A DNA stretch of 64,000 bases from an uncultured Prevotellaceae bacterium (GCA_949299545.1 CASGAM010000008.1:1-64000); one strand, 5' to 3'. Numbered from the stretch's first letter, positions 28,510 through 37,127 are shown. The notes: a model not told the origin generated them from the letters alone. Translations and numbers: made by a program.

Positions 28510-29769
28510 TTATTCCTCAAATTCTTCTCTTAAAATTCTCAAAACTTCATCAACCGTTTCTTCTTCAAGGTCGGCTTGTGAAACTAACATTTCCCGTGGC
28601 GCGTTCAATACGTCTTTGGCTGTCACCATACCGATTCTCTTCAACTCGTCGATAATCCACGGTTCGATGGCATTGGTAAATTCGTCAAGGTAAACATCAT
28701 CGTTGTCGCTGTCCTGGCCGTCAATTTCACGGAAAACGTCAATGGTATATTCTGTCAGCATACTGGCCAATTTGATGTTAAGACCGCTTTTACCGATGGC
28801 GAGTGATACCTGATCCGGATTCAGGTAAACTTCAGCCTTTCGTTCTTCTTCGTTCAAGCGCAGGCTGTTGACATTGGCGGGACTGAGTGCGCGGGTGATG
28901 AATAATGAGATGTTTTGCGTGTAATTGATGACATCAATGTTTTCGCCCCGCAGTTCACGCACGATGCCGTGTACGCGGCTACCTTTCACGCCTACACAGG
29001 CGCCTACCGGGTCGATGCGTTCGTCGTAACTTTCAACGGCTATTTTTGCACGCTCTCCTGGGATTCGTGCTATGCGGCGTATGGTTATCAGGCCGTCATG
29101 AATTTCCGGTACTTCGGCTTCCAGCAGACGTTGCAGGAATACCGGTGATGTACGGCTCAGAATGATTTTAGGATTGTTGTTTGCGTTGTCCACACGCAAT
29201 ACCACGGCACGAACAGTTTCTCCTTTGCGGTAGAAATCAGAGGGGATCTGTTCTGTTTTCGGCAATATCAGTTCATTACCTTCGTCATCGACAAGCAGCA
29301 TTTCTTTTTTCCATACTTGGTAGACTTCGGCTGTCACAACTTCGCCCACTTTGTCTTTGTATTTGTTGTAAAGGCTGTCATGTTCCAGTTCGAGTATTTT
29401 GCTGGCCAATGTTTGCCGAAGGGTCAGGATGGCGCGGCGGCCGAATTTGGCAAAATCCACGTTTTCACTCACTTCTTCGCCCAGTTCGTAGTCTTCATCT
29501 ATTTTGCGGGCCTCGGACAGTGAGATTTCGGTATTGTCGTTTTTCACCTCGTCGTCGGGTACGACAATACGGTTACGGTATATTTCAAAGTCTCCTTTGT
29601 CGGGATTTACAATGACGTCATAATTTTCGTCTGACCCGAACATTTTGGCGATTACGTTGCGGAAACTCTCTTCCAGAACGCTTACTAACGTTGCGCGGTC
29701 AATATTTTTTGTTTCCTTAAACTCTGAAAATGTATCAATCAGATTGATTGTTTCTTCTTTTTTTGCCAT
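28510..29769 (-). CDS. nusA: Transcription termination/antitermination factor NusA
   Basis: NusA binds RNA polymerase and modulates pausing, termination and antitermination. The N-terminal polymerase-binding domain covers residues 1-125, the S1 domain starts near VGEVVTAEVYQVWKKEM (about 140), and the KH domains show VGACVGVKGSRVHGIVREL and SLAIGKSGLNIKLA. A C-terminal helix-hairpin-helix region ends the protein at 419 residues, without the long acidic repeats of E. coli NusA. It lies between rimP (4 bp) and infB (6 bp). In E. coli this operon is autoregulated by NusA through its leader, which is relevant to the hairpin upstream of rimP here. Confidence 0.97.
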   Translation of the reverse strand: MAKKEETINLIDTFSEFKETKNIDRATLVSVLEESFRNVIAKMFGSDENYDVIVNPDKGDFEIYRNRIVVPDDEVKNDNTEISLSEARKIDEDYELGEEVSENVDFAKFGRRAILTLRQTLASKILELEHDSLYNKYKDKVGEVVTAEVYQVWKKEMLLVDDEGNELILPKTEQIPSDFYRKGETVRAVVLRVDNANNNPKIILSRTSPVFLQRLLEAEVPEIHDGLITIRRIARIPGERAKIAVESYDERIDPVGACVGVKGSRVHGIVRELRGENIDVINYTQNISLFITRALSPANVNSLRLNEEERKAEVYLNPDQVSLAIGKSGLNIKLASMLTEYTIDVFREIDGQDSDNDDVYLDEFTNAIEPWIIDELKRIGMVTAKDVLNAPREMLVSQADLEEETVDEVLRILREEFEE

Positions 29770-29773
29770 GGTG

Positions 29774-30241
29774 TTATTTAAATCGGATTAAATATTTTGT
29801 ATATTTCACTTCATCGTAGTGGAATGCCAGCACTTCTTCTACCATTTTGGGCCGTTTCTGGTCCGGCAGTTTCTTTTTCACGCTTACGGTCAATTCAAAA
29901 TGGTCTTCATCGGCTGCTGTCAGGATGCCGTTCAGTTTGCGGCCGTCTTTGGTCAGCACTTCTACCTCTTTGCCGATATGGCAGATGTATTGGTTCAGTA
30001 CTTTGAAAGGTTGGCCGATGCCTGCGCTGCCTACCTCCAGTTCGTAGTCTTCCTGGTCGCGGCTCAGCTTTGATTCGATGTATTGGCTCAGGCTGACACA
30101 GTCGTCTATCCATACGCCTTCGGCATGATCGATTTCGACGATGATTTTGTCATCGGGGCTTACAACAATGTCCACAAGGAAATAGTCTTTTCCCTGTAAC
30201 CATTCTTCAACTAACTCTCTAACAACGTTCTTTTCTATCAT
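29774..30241 (-). CDS. rimP: Ribosome maturation factor RimP
   Basis: RimP binds the 30S subunit during its maturation. The N-terminal domain shows DYFLVDIVVSPDDKIIVEID, the central YELEVGSAGIGQPF near residue 77 corresponds to the family EVSSPGxxRPL motif, and the C-terminal SH3-like domain follows. Length 155 is normal. It opens the rimP-nusA-infB-cvpA operon. A promoter-like box lies 65-72 bp upstream of its start, with a terminator-like hairpin between. Confidence 0.95.
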   Translation of the reverse strand: MIEKNVVRELVEEWLQGKDYFLVDIVVSPDDKIIVEIDHAEGVWIDDCVSLSQYIESKLSRDQEDYELEVGSAGIGQPFKVLNQYICHIGKEVEVLTKDGRKLNGILTAADEDHFELTVSVKKKLPDQKRPKMVEEVLAFHYDEVKYTKYLIRFK

Positions 30242-30249
30242 TTGGATAT

Positions 30250-30293
30250 TTTTATTAAATAAAAAGTGAGGGACTTTGTCAAGCCCCTCACTT
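30250..30293 (-). terminator. Terminator-like hairpin in the rimP-nusA-infB leader
   Basis: Arms AAGTGAGGG and CCCTCACTT (30285-30293 and 30264-30272 on the minus strand) form a 9-bp stem with a 12-base loop, followed by TTTATTTAATAAA. The rimP ATG is only about 10 bp further on, so no second promoter fits after it. The hairpin is therefore inside the rimP transcript if the box at 30306-30313 is used. Confidence 0.7.
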
Positions 30294-30305
30294 CCTCTAA
30301 CGGTG

Positions 30306-30336
30306 CAAATTTACGTATTTTCTTTAAATTAAACAA
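30306..30336 (-). promoter_or_regulatory. Bacteroidota-type promoter of rimP-nusA-infB
   Basis: On the minus strand TTG (30334-30336) is followed after 20 bp by TAAATTTG (30306-30313) and CA. Both elements and the spacer match the Bacteroidota consensus (TTTG-N19/20-TAnnTTTG). Confidence 0.6.
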
Positions 30337-30357
30337 GAAAATGTCTGTAAATTTATA

Positions 30358-30762
30358 TCATTCAAACGATTCCGTTTGTGTAGGTTGCATTTTTATGTCA
30401 TTTCCCATGCGTTCAAGCATGATGTTCTTGCCGGTTTCAGGTATTTCAAAAGTGTTGGCACATGCGTTGCGGATGTCAACCACGATGAAGGCGCTTGTCC
30501 CGTTTGGAACGGTGAACGTAACCGATTCGTTACCTGTCACACGGGCGCTGTACAATGTGTCTTCGCCGACGATAATTTGCAGACTGTCGCCCATAAGGTT
30601 TTCATTCAGTATGATGGAATGTTCCGGCCTGCTTCCTGTGTGTTGGCCGTCAGGTGGCAGGCACCACATCCAAAAGAATATCACGACACAGAGTACGACG
30701 ATGGCCATGGCCATGATACCGAACATGATTTGCTTGTTATGGTTTAACTTGTTTTTTTTCAT
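30358..30762 (-). CDS. Small single-pass membrane protein, unknown function
   Basis: The 134-residue protein has a basic N-terminus (MKKNKLNHNK) and one membrane helix at residues 12-33 (IMFGIMAMAIVVLCVVIFFW). The remaining domain carries DSLQIIVGEDTLYSARVTG and TVPNGTSAFIVVDIRN, probably a small extracytoplasmic beta domain. I recognise no family. It starts 15 bp after the S41 protease stop on the same strand, so the two are probably co-transcribed. Confidence 0.6.
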   Translation of the reverse strand: MKKNKLNHNKQIMFGIMAMAIVVLCVVIFFWMWCLPPDGQHTGSRPEHSIILNENLMGDSLQIIVGEDTLYSARVTGNESVTFTVPNGTSAFIVVDIRNACANTFEIPETGKNIMLERMGNDIKMQPTQTESFE

Positions 30763-30777
30763 TTTAGATGGTTGGGC

Positions 30778-32433
30778 TTATTTTTGGGGCTTTAAAAGTT
30801 TGGCGTATTCTGCGGGGTTGGCCAAAAGTTCTGTAGCTGCTTTCACGTCATTGTCGTGTCCGGCCTGCTGGAGGAGGGCCCCTCGCCGGTAGTAATACCT
30901 GCTGACGATGTCATTCTCGATAAAAGGCTTTATGTCTTCCTTGAAGCGCATCATGTCGGCGGCTGTATCGCCGGACATCTTTTTTTGCAGGGCTTCAAAC
31001 TCAGCTTCAGCTCCTTCAAAACATCCTTCAAAGCGGGCGGTTTGTTTCAGCAGGTTCATCACGTCTTCTGTGCGCCGTTTGTATTTGAAACCGCTTTCTT
31101 CTACCATTTTGACAAAGTCGGCATAGTCTTCGTCAGAAAGGCTAAATTCGCCGGCAGGTGCTATGGTTGGATGTTCCGAAGCGTATTTGCATACGTATTC
31201 CAATGTAACGTCGCTGGCGACAATGTCGTAAACTAATGTCGGCAGGCTGTCTTCCGGTGTCACCACATCCGGTTTTATGCCGCCGCCGTCCCTTACGGGC
31301 CGGCCGGCTGCCGTGGAAAATTCGTGTGTCAGACTGTCGGGAACCGTGCCAACAGAACCGTCGGCGTTCAGATGACGGTAGTCATAGGCTTGGATGCACC
31401 GTCCGCTTGGGATATAGTAGCGGCTGGTAGTTACTTTCAGGCTGCCGTGATAAGGTACTTCCCGTGGAATCTGCACAAGTCCCTTTCCATAAGTTCTGCT
31501 GCCCATGATTACGGCACGGTCCATGTCTTGTAATGCGCCGGAAACGATTTCCGCGGATGAAGCGGTACCGCCGTTGACAAGTACCACTAAGGGTATTGTG
31601 GCGTCTAAAGGTTCTTTTGTTGTGTGGTATTCGGCGTTGACAGAAGCCAACTTGCCTTTGGTATATACAACTTTTTGACCCTTGGGAACAAAAAGGTTGA
31701 CAATTTCCACCGCTTCGCTGAGCAATCCGCCAGGGTTGCCGCGCATGTCTAATATCAGTGAGCGTGCGCCTTGTTCCTTCAGTTCGATGATAGCCCGGCG
31801 CACATCGCGTGAACAGTTCTCAGTGAAACGGTCAAAATAGATATAACCTACTTCATCGTTCAGTTTGCCGTAATAGGGGACAGGGGGGACTGAAATGTTG
31901 CGGCGCGTGATTTTGAAGGTCAGGGGGGCGGTTTCACCGGAACGTTTGATCCTTATTTCAAACGATGTGCCGGCGTCGCCTCGCAGCATTTTGCTGACTT
32001 CCGTCACATTTTTGCCTTTCACGTCCACACCGTCAATGTCCAGGATGATGTCGCCTGCCTTGATTCCGGCTTCTGCCGCCGGACTGTCTTCCCATGGCTC
32101 TACCATCATCACGCGGTCTTCTTTCTTGTAATAGCGTATGATGGAACCCACGCCGGCATATTTGCCTGTTGTCATTTCGCGCAACTCGCCCATATCGTTT
32201 TCCGGGTAATATTCCGTGAAAGGGTCTACTTGTCGCAACATGCCGTCAATGGCCCATCCGATGACAGTGTCGGCTGAGAGTGAGTCCACATAGAACAAGT
32301 CAAGCTGCTTGTATATGTCATTGAAGATTTCCAGGTTTTTGGATATCTCGAAATTATGACTGATGTCTTTTTGTGCGTGCAAGCCGCCTGTTCCCAACAG
32401 GAGACAGCCAACGATAGATACAAACTTTTTCAT
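30778..32433 (-). CDS. S41-family carboxyl-terminal processing protease
   Basis: CtpA-like proteases cleave exported proteins near their C-terminus. A signal peptide precedes a DUF-like helical region, a PDZ domain (PWEDSPAAEAGIKAGDIILDI near residue 120), and the tail-specific protease core with GGTASSAEIVSGALQD near 290 (catalytic Ser) and MGSRTYGKGLVQIP near 315 (catalytic Lys). A C-terminal extension of about 150 residues follows. It is the first gene of a unit with the small membrane protein and its promoter box sits only four bases before the ATG. Confidence 0.93.
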   Translation of the reverse strand: MKKFVSIVGCLLLGTGGLHAQKDISHNFEISKNLEIFNDIYKQLDLFYVDSLSADTVIGWAIDGMLRQVDPFTEYYPENDMGELREMTTGKYAGVGSIIRYYKKEDRVMMVEPWEDSPAAEAGIKAGDIILDIDGVDVKGKNVTEVSKMLRGDAGTSFEIRIKRSGETAPLTFKITRRNISVPPVPYYGKLNDEVGYIYFDRFTENCSRDVRRAIIELKEQGARSLILDMRGNPGGLLSEAVEIVNLFVPKGQKVVYTKGKLASVNAEYHTTKEPLDATIPLVVLVNGGTASSAEIVSGALQDMDRAVIMGSRTYGKGLVQIPREVPYHGSLKVTTSRYYIPSGRCIQAYDYRHLNADGSVGTVPDSLTHEFSTAAGRPVRDGGGIKPDVVTPEDSLPTLVYDIVASDVTLEYVCKYASEHPTIAPAGEFSLSDEDYADFVKMVEESGFKYKRRTEDVMNLLKQTARFEGCFEGAEAEFEALQKKMSGDTAADMMRFKEDIKPFIENDIVSRYYYRRGALLQQAGHDNDVKAATELLANPAEYAKLLKPQK

Positions 32434-32437
32434 GACG

Positions 32438-32445
32438 CAAATTTA
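32438..32445 (-). promoter_or_regulatory. Bacteroidota-type -7 box (S41 protease), nearly leaderless
   Basis: On the minus strand TAAATTTG is followed by CGTC and then the ATG at 32433. Transcription from this box would start at or next to the start codon, so the mRNA could be leaderless. Confidence 0.5.
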
Positions 32446-32536
32446 CGTAAATTCATCATATATCAGCCATGTTACAGTCATTCTCTTCGCCAGACTTATG
32501 TATTTTTTACATTACTGTGCTTTTTTTTAGCCAATC

Positions 32537-32569
32537 TGTTGCACATTTAAAAAATAAGCACTACTTTTG
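32537..32569 (+). promoter_or_regulatory. Bacteroidota-type promoter of the tRNA-Asn pair
   Basis: TTG at 32539-32541 is followed after 20 bp by TACTTTTG (32562-32569), 36 bp before the first tRNA. Spacing fits the consensus. Confidence 0.6.
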
Positions 32570-32605
32570 CAACGCAAATGAAAAGAACAAGTTTCTAAAA
32601 GTTCT

Positions 32606-32679
32606 GCTTCAGTAGCTCAGTTGGTTAGAGCACCTGACTGTTAATCAGGGGGTCGTTGGTTCAAGCCCATCCTGAAGCG
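32606..32679 (+). tRNA. tRNA-Asn (GTT), first copy
   Basis: A 74-base cloverleaf with acceptor arms GCTTCAG and CTGAAGC, D-arm GCTCAGTTGGTTAGAGC, anticodon stem CCTGA/TCAGG and loop CTGTTAA (anticodon GTT). The T-arm reads GTTGG-TTCAAGC-CCATC with one mismatch. A CCA end is encoded at 32680-32682. A second identical copy follows after 24 bp. Confidence 0.95.
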
Positions 32680-32703
32680 CCAAGTTCTTTTTATCATTGC
32701 ATT

Positions 32704-32777
32704 GCTTCAGTAGCTCAGTTGGTTAGAGCACCTGACTGTTAATCAGGGGGTCGTTGGTTCAAGCCCATCCTGAAGCG
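32704..32777 (+). tRNA. tRNA-Asn (GTT), second copy
   Basis: The 74 bases are identical to the first copy, including the T-arm mismatch. The CCA end is not encoded here (the next bases are CAA), so it must be added after transcription. A terminator follows three bases later. Confidence 0.95.
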
Positions 32778-32779
32778 CA

Positions 32780-32817
32780 AGAAAGGCCGTGTGGAGACAT
32801 GCGGTCTTTCTTTTTTT
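32780..32817 (+). terminator. Intrinsic terminator of the tRNA-Asn pair
   Basis: Arms AGAAAGGCCG (32780-32789) and CGGTCTTTCT (32802-32811) pair with one G-T wobble, followed by a run of seven T. It begins immediately after the second tRNA. Confidence 0.85.
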
Positions 32818-33300
32818 ATGAGGCTCTGTCAGATATTTTTATGATATGTCGCATCGCCTGTTTTTGTGAATTTGAGCCGGATTCTTGGCCATGTCGGATG
32901 CTTTTTGGGTTTTCCCCCGTACATTGTTATGGCAAAATATGTTTTTGGGCCTCTTGACTGTAATAGATAGGAATACATTATGTTACAGATGGTTACGCTC
33001 AACTGTTTTTACGTTTGGACTGGTGTTTTTTCGCATTGCTCTTTCGATGGCGTAAACAGTGTACCGACCTGCTGAAATTTGTAGCGCTTACAATAAAATT
33101 TGCGACCTGTCGCTTCTACAACACGACCTGTCGCCTTGCAGAAGCGACAGGTCGCAAATTCGGCCGCAATTTCAGCAGATTCATTTGCTTCTGTTTTGTC
33201 AGTAAAATTCAAAATTACAGATGGATGTTATGTTACTTCCCATTGTAATGTCAAGTGAAATCTGCGTTGGTTATAATTTGTCCGATACCGGCCGGCAGAT
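32818..33300. other. Gene-free region between tRNA-Asn and pnp
   Basis: No gene is supported. Copy 2 of the GCGACCTGTCGC repeat lies inside (33071-33178), and the pnp terminator begins at 33301. Short frames here are AT-rich and unlike any family. Confidence 0.55.
33071..33178. repeat. Dispersed GCGACCTGTCGC repeat, copy 2
   Basis: The core is a 21-bp perfect inverted repeat, 33097-33117 and 33140-33160, with arms that contain GCGACCTGTCGC. Between the arms there is another near copy (CGACCTGTCGC at 33124-33134). An outer pair, GCTGAAATT at 33071-33079 and its complement at 33170-33178, adds a second stem layer. The whole can fold into one long hairpin on either strand. Confidence 0.9.
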
Positions 33301-33341
33301 AAAAAAAAGAAGAAGATACTTGCGGAAAGCATCTTCTTCTT
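33301..33341 (-). terminator. Intrinsic terminator of pnp
   Basis: On the minus strand arms AAGAAGAAGAT (33331-33341) and ATCTTCTTCTT (33307-33317) form an 11-bp stem with a 13-base loop, followed by a run of T. It lies 20 bp past the pnp stop. Confidence 0.8.
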
Positions 33342-33359
33342 ATATATAATGGGCAACTT

Positions 33360-35573
33360 TTATTCAGCGCTCTTCTGTTCGTCTTGTCGCGGACGACGTT
33401 CGCGGCGTTCGCGGCGCGCCGGCCGTTCGGTATAGCCTTCTGGTTTTTCCAGGAGGACGCGGCGTGAGAGTTTGAATTTACCCGTCTTCGGATCAATTTC
33501 CATCAGTTTGACTTGTATCTTGTCGCCTTCTTTGATACCGGCTTCTTCAACTGTTTCAAGGCGTTTCCAGTCTATTTCGGAAATGTGCAGCAAACCGTCG
33601 CGGCCGGGCATGAATTCTACGAATGCGCCGTAAGGCATTACGCTGCGTACGGTTCCTTCATATACTTCGCCCACTTCCGGGATGGCCACGATGTTTCTGA
33701 TTTTGGCAAGTGCGGCCGTGATGATGTCTTTGTTACCGCCTGATACCTGAACAACACCGACCCCGTCTGTTTCTTCGATGGTGATGGTTGCACCGGTTTC
33801 TTCTTGGATGCCTTGGATGATTTTTCCGCCCGGGCCGATGACAGCACCGATAAATTCTTTAGGTATGGTGATTTGCTCGATGCGGGGAACGTGCGGTTTC
33901 AACTCGGCGCGTGGTTCAGCCATGCACTCTGTGAGTTTTCCGAGGATGTATTCGCGTCCGGCTTTGGCCTGCATGAGTGCCTTTTCAAGGATTTCGTAGC
34001 TCAATCCGTCGCATTTAATATCCATCTGTGTGGCTGTCAGTCCGTCAATGGTACCGGTAGTCTTGAAGTCCATGTCGCCGAGGTGGTCTTCATCGCCGAG
34101 GATGTCAGACAGTACGGCATATTTTTCTTCACCCGGATTCTTGATGAGTCCCATTGCGATACCGCTGACCGGTTTTTTCATGGGGACGCCGGCGTCCATC
34201 AAGGCTAAAGTACCTGCGCAGACAGTTGCCATGGATGAAGAACCGTTAGACTCGAGTATGTCGGATACGACACGTACGGTGTAGGGGAAATCTTCCGGAA
34301 TCTGTCCTTTCAGGCCGCGCCATGCCAAGTGTCCGTGACCGATTTCGCGTCGGCCGACGCCACGTTGTGCTTTTGCTTCGCCGGTAGAGAACGGCGGGAA
34401 GTTGTAATGGAGCAGAAAACGCATTTTGCCTTGTTCGAGTACTTCGTCTACAATCTTCTCGTCGAGTTTGGTTCCTAATGTACATGTTGACAATGATTGG
34501 GTTTCACCACGTGTGAAGATGGCAGAACCGTGAGGGCCGGGCAGCGGGCTTACTTCACACCAGATGGGGCGGATGTCTGTCGTTGCGCGGCCGTCGAGGC
34601 GCTTGCCTTCGTCCAGAACGCAACGGCGCATGGCATCGCGCTCTACATCATGGTAATAGCGGTCGATGAGCGTGTTCTTTTCAGCCAGCTCGTCTTCAGA
34701 CATTTCTGGATGTGCCTCTGCATAAGCAGCCTTGAAGTTTTCACGTATTTCCATGAAAGCATCTTCGCGGGCATGCTTGTCGCGGTTGCCTTCGCGGGCA
34801 ATGTTGTAGGCCGGTTCGTAGCAAACCTTTTTGCATTCGGCCTTCAGTTCGTCATCGTTTATTTCATGGCAATATTCGCGCTTGACGTCTTTGCCTAACT
34901 CTTTGGAGAGTTCTTTTTGCAGGCGGCACATCGGTTTGATGGCTTCATGGGCAGCCTTCAATGCGTTGAGAAGGTCGATTTCTGATACTTCTTTCATCTC
35001 GCCTTCCACCATCATGATGTTCTCTTCAGTAGCGCCAACCATGATATCCATATCGGCGGTTTCGAGTTGTGCGAAAGTAGGGTTGATGACGTATTCACCG
35101 TTGATGCGTGCCACACGTACTTCGGAGATCGGTCCGTCGAAAGGAATATCTGAAACGGACAGGGCAGCCGAAGCGGCAAATCCGGCCAATGCGTCGGGCA
35201 TGTCAACGCCGTCGGCTGAATATAATATGACATTTACATAAACTTCTGCGTGGTAATTGTCGGGGAACAAGGGACGCAGTGCGCGGTCAACAAGGCGGCA
35301 TGTCAGGATTTCATTATCCGACGCCTTGCCTTCGCGTTTTGTAAATCCGCCGGGAAAACGTCCGGCAGCTGAAAATTTTTCTCTGTACTCTACCTGCAAA
35401 GGCATAAAATCTGTTCCGGGAACGGCATCTTTAGCGGCACAAACGGTGGCCAAGAGCATGGTGTTGCCCATAGAAAGCATCACGGCTCCATCGGCTTGTT
35501 TGGCCAGTTTCCCGGTTTCGATGCTGATGGTTCTCCCATCAGGCAATTCGACTGTCTTCTTAATTACGTTCAT
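33360..35573 (-). CDS. pnp: Polyribonucleotide nucleotidyltransferase (PNPase)
   Basis: PNPase degrades mRNA from the 3' end by phosphorolysis and belongs to the degradosome. Two RNase PH domains are present, with [20 protein letters not shown] near 74 and [19 protein letters not shown] near 480. The KH domain ([20 protein letters not shown]) and the S1 domain ([24 protein letters not shown]) end the protein, with a basic tail after residue 710. The ATG at 35573 gives [15 protein letters not shown], the usual start; the frame extends further to 35618, but the promoter box is only 33 bp upstream of 35573. Confidence 0.97.
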   Translation of the reverse strand: MNVIKKTVELPDGRTISIETGKLAKQADGAVMLSMGNTMLLATVCAAKDAVPGTDFMPLQVEYREKFSAAGRFPGGFTKREGKASDNEILTCRLVDRALRPLFPDNYHAEVYVNVILYSADGVDMPDALAGFAASAALSVSDIPFDGPISEVRVARINGEYVINPTFAQLETADMDIMVGATEENIMMVEGEMKEVSEIDLLNALKAAHEAIKPMCRLQKELSKELGKDVKREYCHEINDDELKAECKKVCYEPAYNIAREGNRDKHAREDAFMEIRENFKAAYAEAHPEMSEDELAEKNTLIDRYYHDVERDAMRRCVLDEGKRLDGRATTDIRPIWCEVSPLPGPHGSAIFTRGETQSLSTCTLGTKLDEKIVDEVLEQGKMRFLLHYNFPPFSTGEAKAQRGVGRREIGHGHLAWRGLKGQIPEDFPYTVRVVSDILESNGSSSMATVCAGTLALMDAGVPMKKPVSGIAMGLIKNPGEEKYAVLSDILGDEDHLGDMDFKTTGTIDGLTATQMDIKCDGLSYEILEKALMQAKAGREYILGKLTECMAEPRAELKPHVPRIEQITIPKEFIGAVIGPGGKIIQGIQEETGATITIEETDGVGVVQVSGGNKDIITAALAKIRNIVAIPEVGEVYEGTVRSVMPYGAFVEFMPGRDGLLHISEIDWKRLETVEEAGIKEGDKIQVKLMEIDPKTGKFKLSRRVLLEKPEGYTERPARRERRERRPRQDEQKSAE

Positions 35574-35605
35574 TTGATTTTTTAAAGTTTCTTCGTTAAA
35601 TCGGG

Positions 35606-35613
35606 CAAATTTA
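35606..35613 (-). promoter_or_regulatory. Bacteroidota-type -7 box (pnp)
   Basis: TAAATTTG on the minus strand, followed by C, 33 bp upstream of the preferred pnp start. It argues against the longer start at 35618, which lies above it. Confidence 0.55.
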
Positions 35614-35790
35614 ATCATATTTATTGATTAAGGCGGTGTTTATCAGTGAAAAAATAATGTTTAAAGGTTTTTTTATTCTAAATTGAAGGTTTTTGCTGAC
35701 AATTTTTCAAATCTGTTGCCGGGAGGCTATGTTTTATTTTCCTGTTTACTGAAGCAAGTGCTTTTTCCTGCATTTTTTCAAAAAACTGTG

Positions 35791-35798
35791 TATATTTG
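35791..35798 (+). promoter_or_regulatory. Bacteroidota-type -7 box (TlpA-like lipoprotein)
   Basis: TATATTTG followed by CA lies 22 bp before the ATG at 35820. A -33 TTTG is not clear. Confidence 0.55.
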
Positions 35799-35819
35799 CA
35801 TTATTAAATAAGAAAGATC

Positions 35820-36977
35820 ATGAAGAAACTTGTTATGATAAGCCTCGCTTCGGTGATGTTCTTTGGCGCGTGTAATGAGCGGGGAGAGAGCTTTGAGATT
35901 AGTGGAGAAATAGCCGGAGCAGATGGTAAGACTCTTTATTTCGAGGCTCTTACATTAGAGGGCGTTAATCCATTGGATTCAGTGCGTTTGGACGACAAAG
36001 GCACTTTCAGATTCACGGGACCACGTCCTGCGAATCCCGAGTTTTATAGATTGAGGGTTGAGGGGCAGATTATTAATGTAGCTATCGATTCGACAGAGCA
36101 CATCGGTGTTGAGGCTGATTTTCCTACAATGTCGGCCGATTATAAAATTGACGGTTCGCAGGAGAATATCATAATCCGTGAAATCAGTCGCAAACAGTTG
36201 GCAATGCAGGCTGAAATTACGCAAATAGCCGAAAATCCGAAACTGACAACCGGCGAGCGGGGAAGGCTTGTCAACCAGATTGTTGAGCGATACAAAGCCG
36301 ACTTGAAAGCGAACTATGTTCTCAATGAGCCGTGGTCGGCACATGCCTACTTTGCCATCTTCCAAACCGCAGGCAGGGTACTGGTATTTGATCCTGTCGA
36401 CAATGCGGAAGATGTGAAATATCTGGCTGCGGTAGCTACTGCCTGGAATGAACGTTATCCGGGTTCAGTCAGGGCTAAAAACTTGGAAAACATAGCGCTT
36501 CGTGGTTTGAGAAATACCAAAGCTCCACAGGAGAAAGTGTTTGACCCTTCGGAATGGGCAAATGTCAATATCAAGGAAACAGGACTCATAGAGGTGGCTT
36601 TGCCTGATATTAACGGGCGTCAACGAACACTTTCGGAACTGGAAGGAAAGGTCGTAATGCTTGACTTCAATGCTTATTCCATTTCCGGAGCGCAGGAACG
36701 AACCATGCAGTTGCGTGCTTTATATGATGAATTGGCTCCCAAAGGTTTTGAAATTTATCAGATCTCTTTCGACCCGGACGAGCATTACTGGAAAACTGTT
36801 ACTGAACCATTGCCATGGATTTGTGTTTACGAAGAGGATGGTTTGGCCTCGGACTATTTGCGATTGTACATGGTGCAGAACATTCCCACTTATTTTCTCA
36901 TCGACCGTGGCGGCAATGTCGTAGTGCGTTCGGACAATGTGTCTGATACGAAAAAGGCTATTGAGGATTTGTTATAA
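35820..36977 (+). CDS. TlpA-like lipoprotein lacking the CxxC motif
   Basis: A lipoprotein signal (ISLASVMFFGACNERG) precedes a DUF4369-like domain (FEISGEIAGADGKTLYFEAL, residues 24-110) and a thioredoxin-fold domain from about residue 260. Where TlpA has WASWCGPC, this protein has DFNAYSISGAQE, so no redox cysteines are present. The cis-Pro loop (NIPTYFLIDRGGN) is retained near 358. It probably works as a fold without redox catalysis. Bacteroides proteins of this type with a Tyr-rich replacement exist, as I recall. It lies upstream of greA on the same strand. Confidence 0.85.
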   Translation: MKKLVMISLASVMFFGACNERGESFEISGEIAGADGKTLYFEALTLEGVNPLDSVRLDDKGTFRFTGPRPANPEFYRLRVEGQIINVAIDSTEHIGVEADFPTMSADYKIDGSQENIIIREISRKQLAMQAEITQIAENPKLTTGERGRLVNQIVERYKADLKANYVLNEPWSAHAYFAIFQTAGRVLVFDPVDNAEDVKYLAAVATAWNERYPGSVRAKNLENIALRGLRNTKAPQEKVFDPSEWANVNIKETGLIEVALPDINGRQRTLSELEGKVVMLDFNAYSISGAQERTMQLRALYDELAPKGFEIYQISFDPDEHYWKTVTEPLPWICVYEEDGLASDYLRLYMVQNIPTYFLIDRGGNVVVRSDNVSDTKKAIEDLL

Positions 36978-37065
36978 AAGATAGATGTAACCGAACATAA
37001 ACGGGAAACGGTTGTTTTGGGAAAAACTTGCCGTTTTGATTGAAAAACAAAAAAAAGCTAAAACT

Positions 37066-37096
37066 TTTGCAGATAAGAAATTAAACCTTATCTTTG
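37066..37096 (+). promoter_or_regulatory. Consensus-like promoter upstream of greA
   Basis: TTTG (37066-37069), a 19-bp spacer and TATCTTTG (37089-37096), followed by CA. This is one of the best matches in the window and lies 124 bp before the greA ATG. Confidence 0.7.
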
Positions 37097-37127
37097 CAAC
37101 CAAAGGATAATAGAGAAACAGGAAGGG

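Noticed and set aside
33097-33160. The GCGACCTGTCGC repeats as a CRISPR array
   Set aside because: Units are palindromic cores with no regular unique spacers, the copies are scattered over 53 kb, and no cas gene is present.
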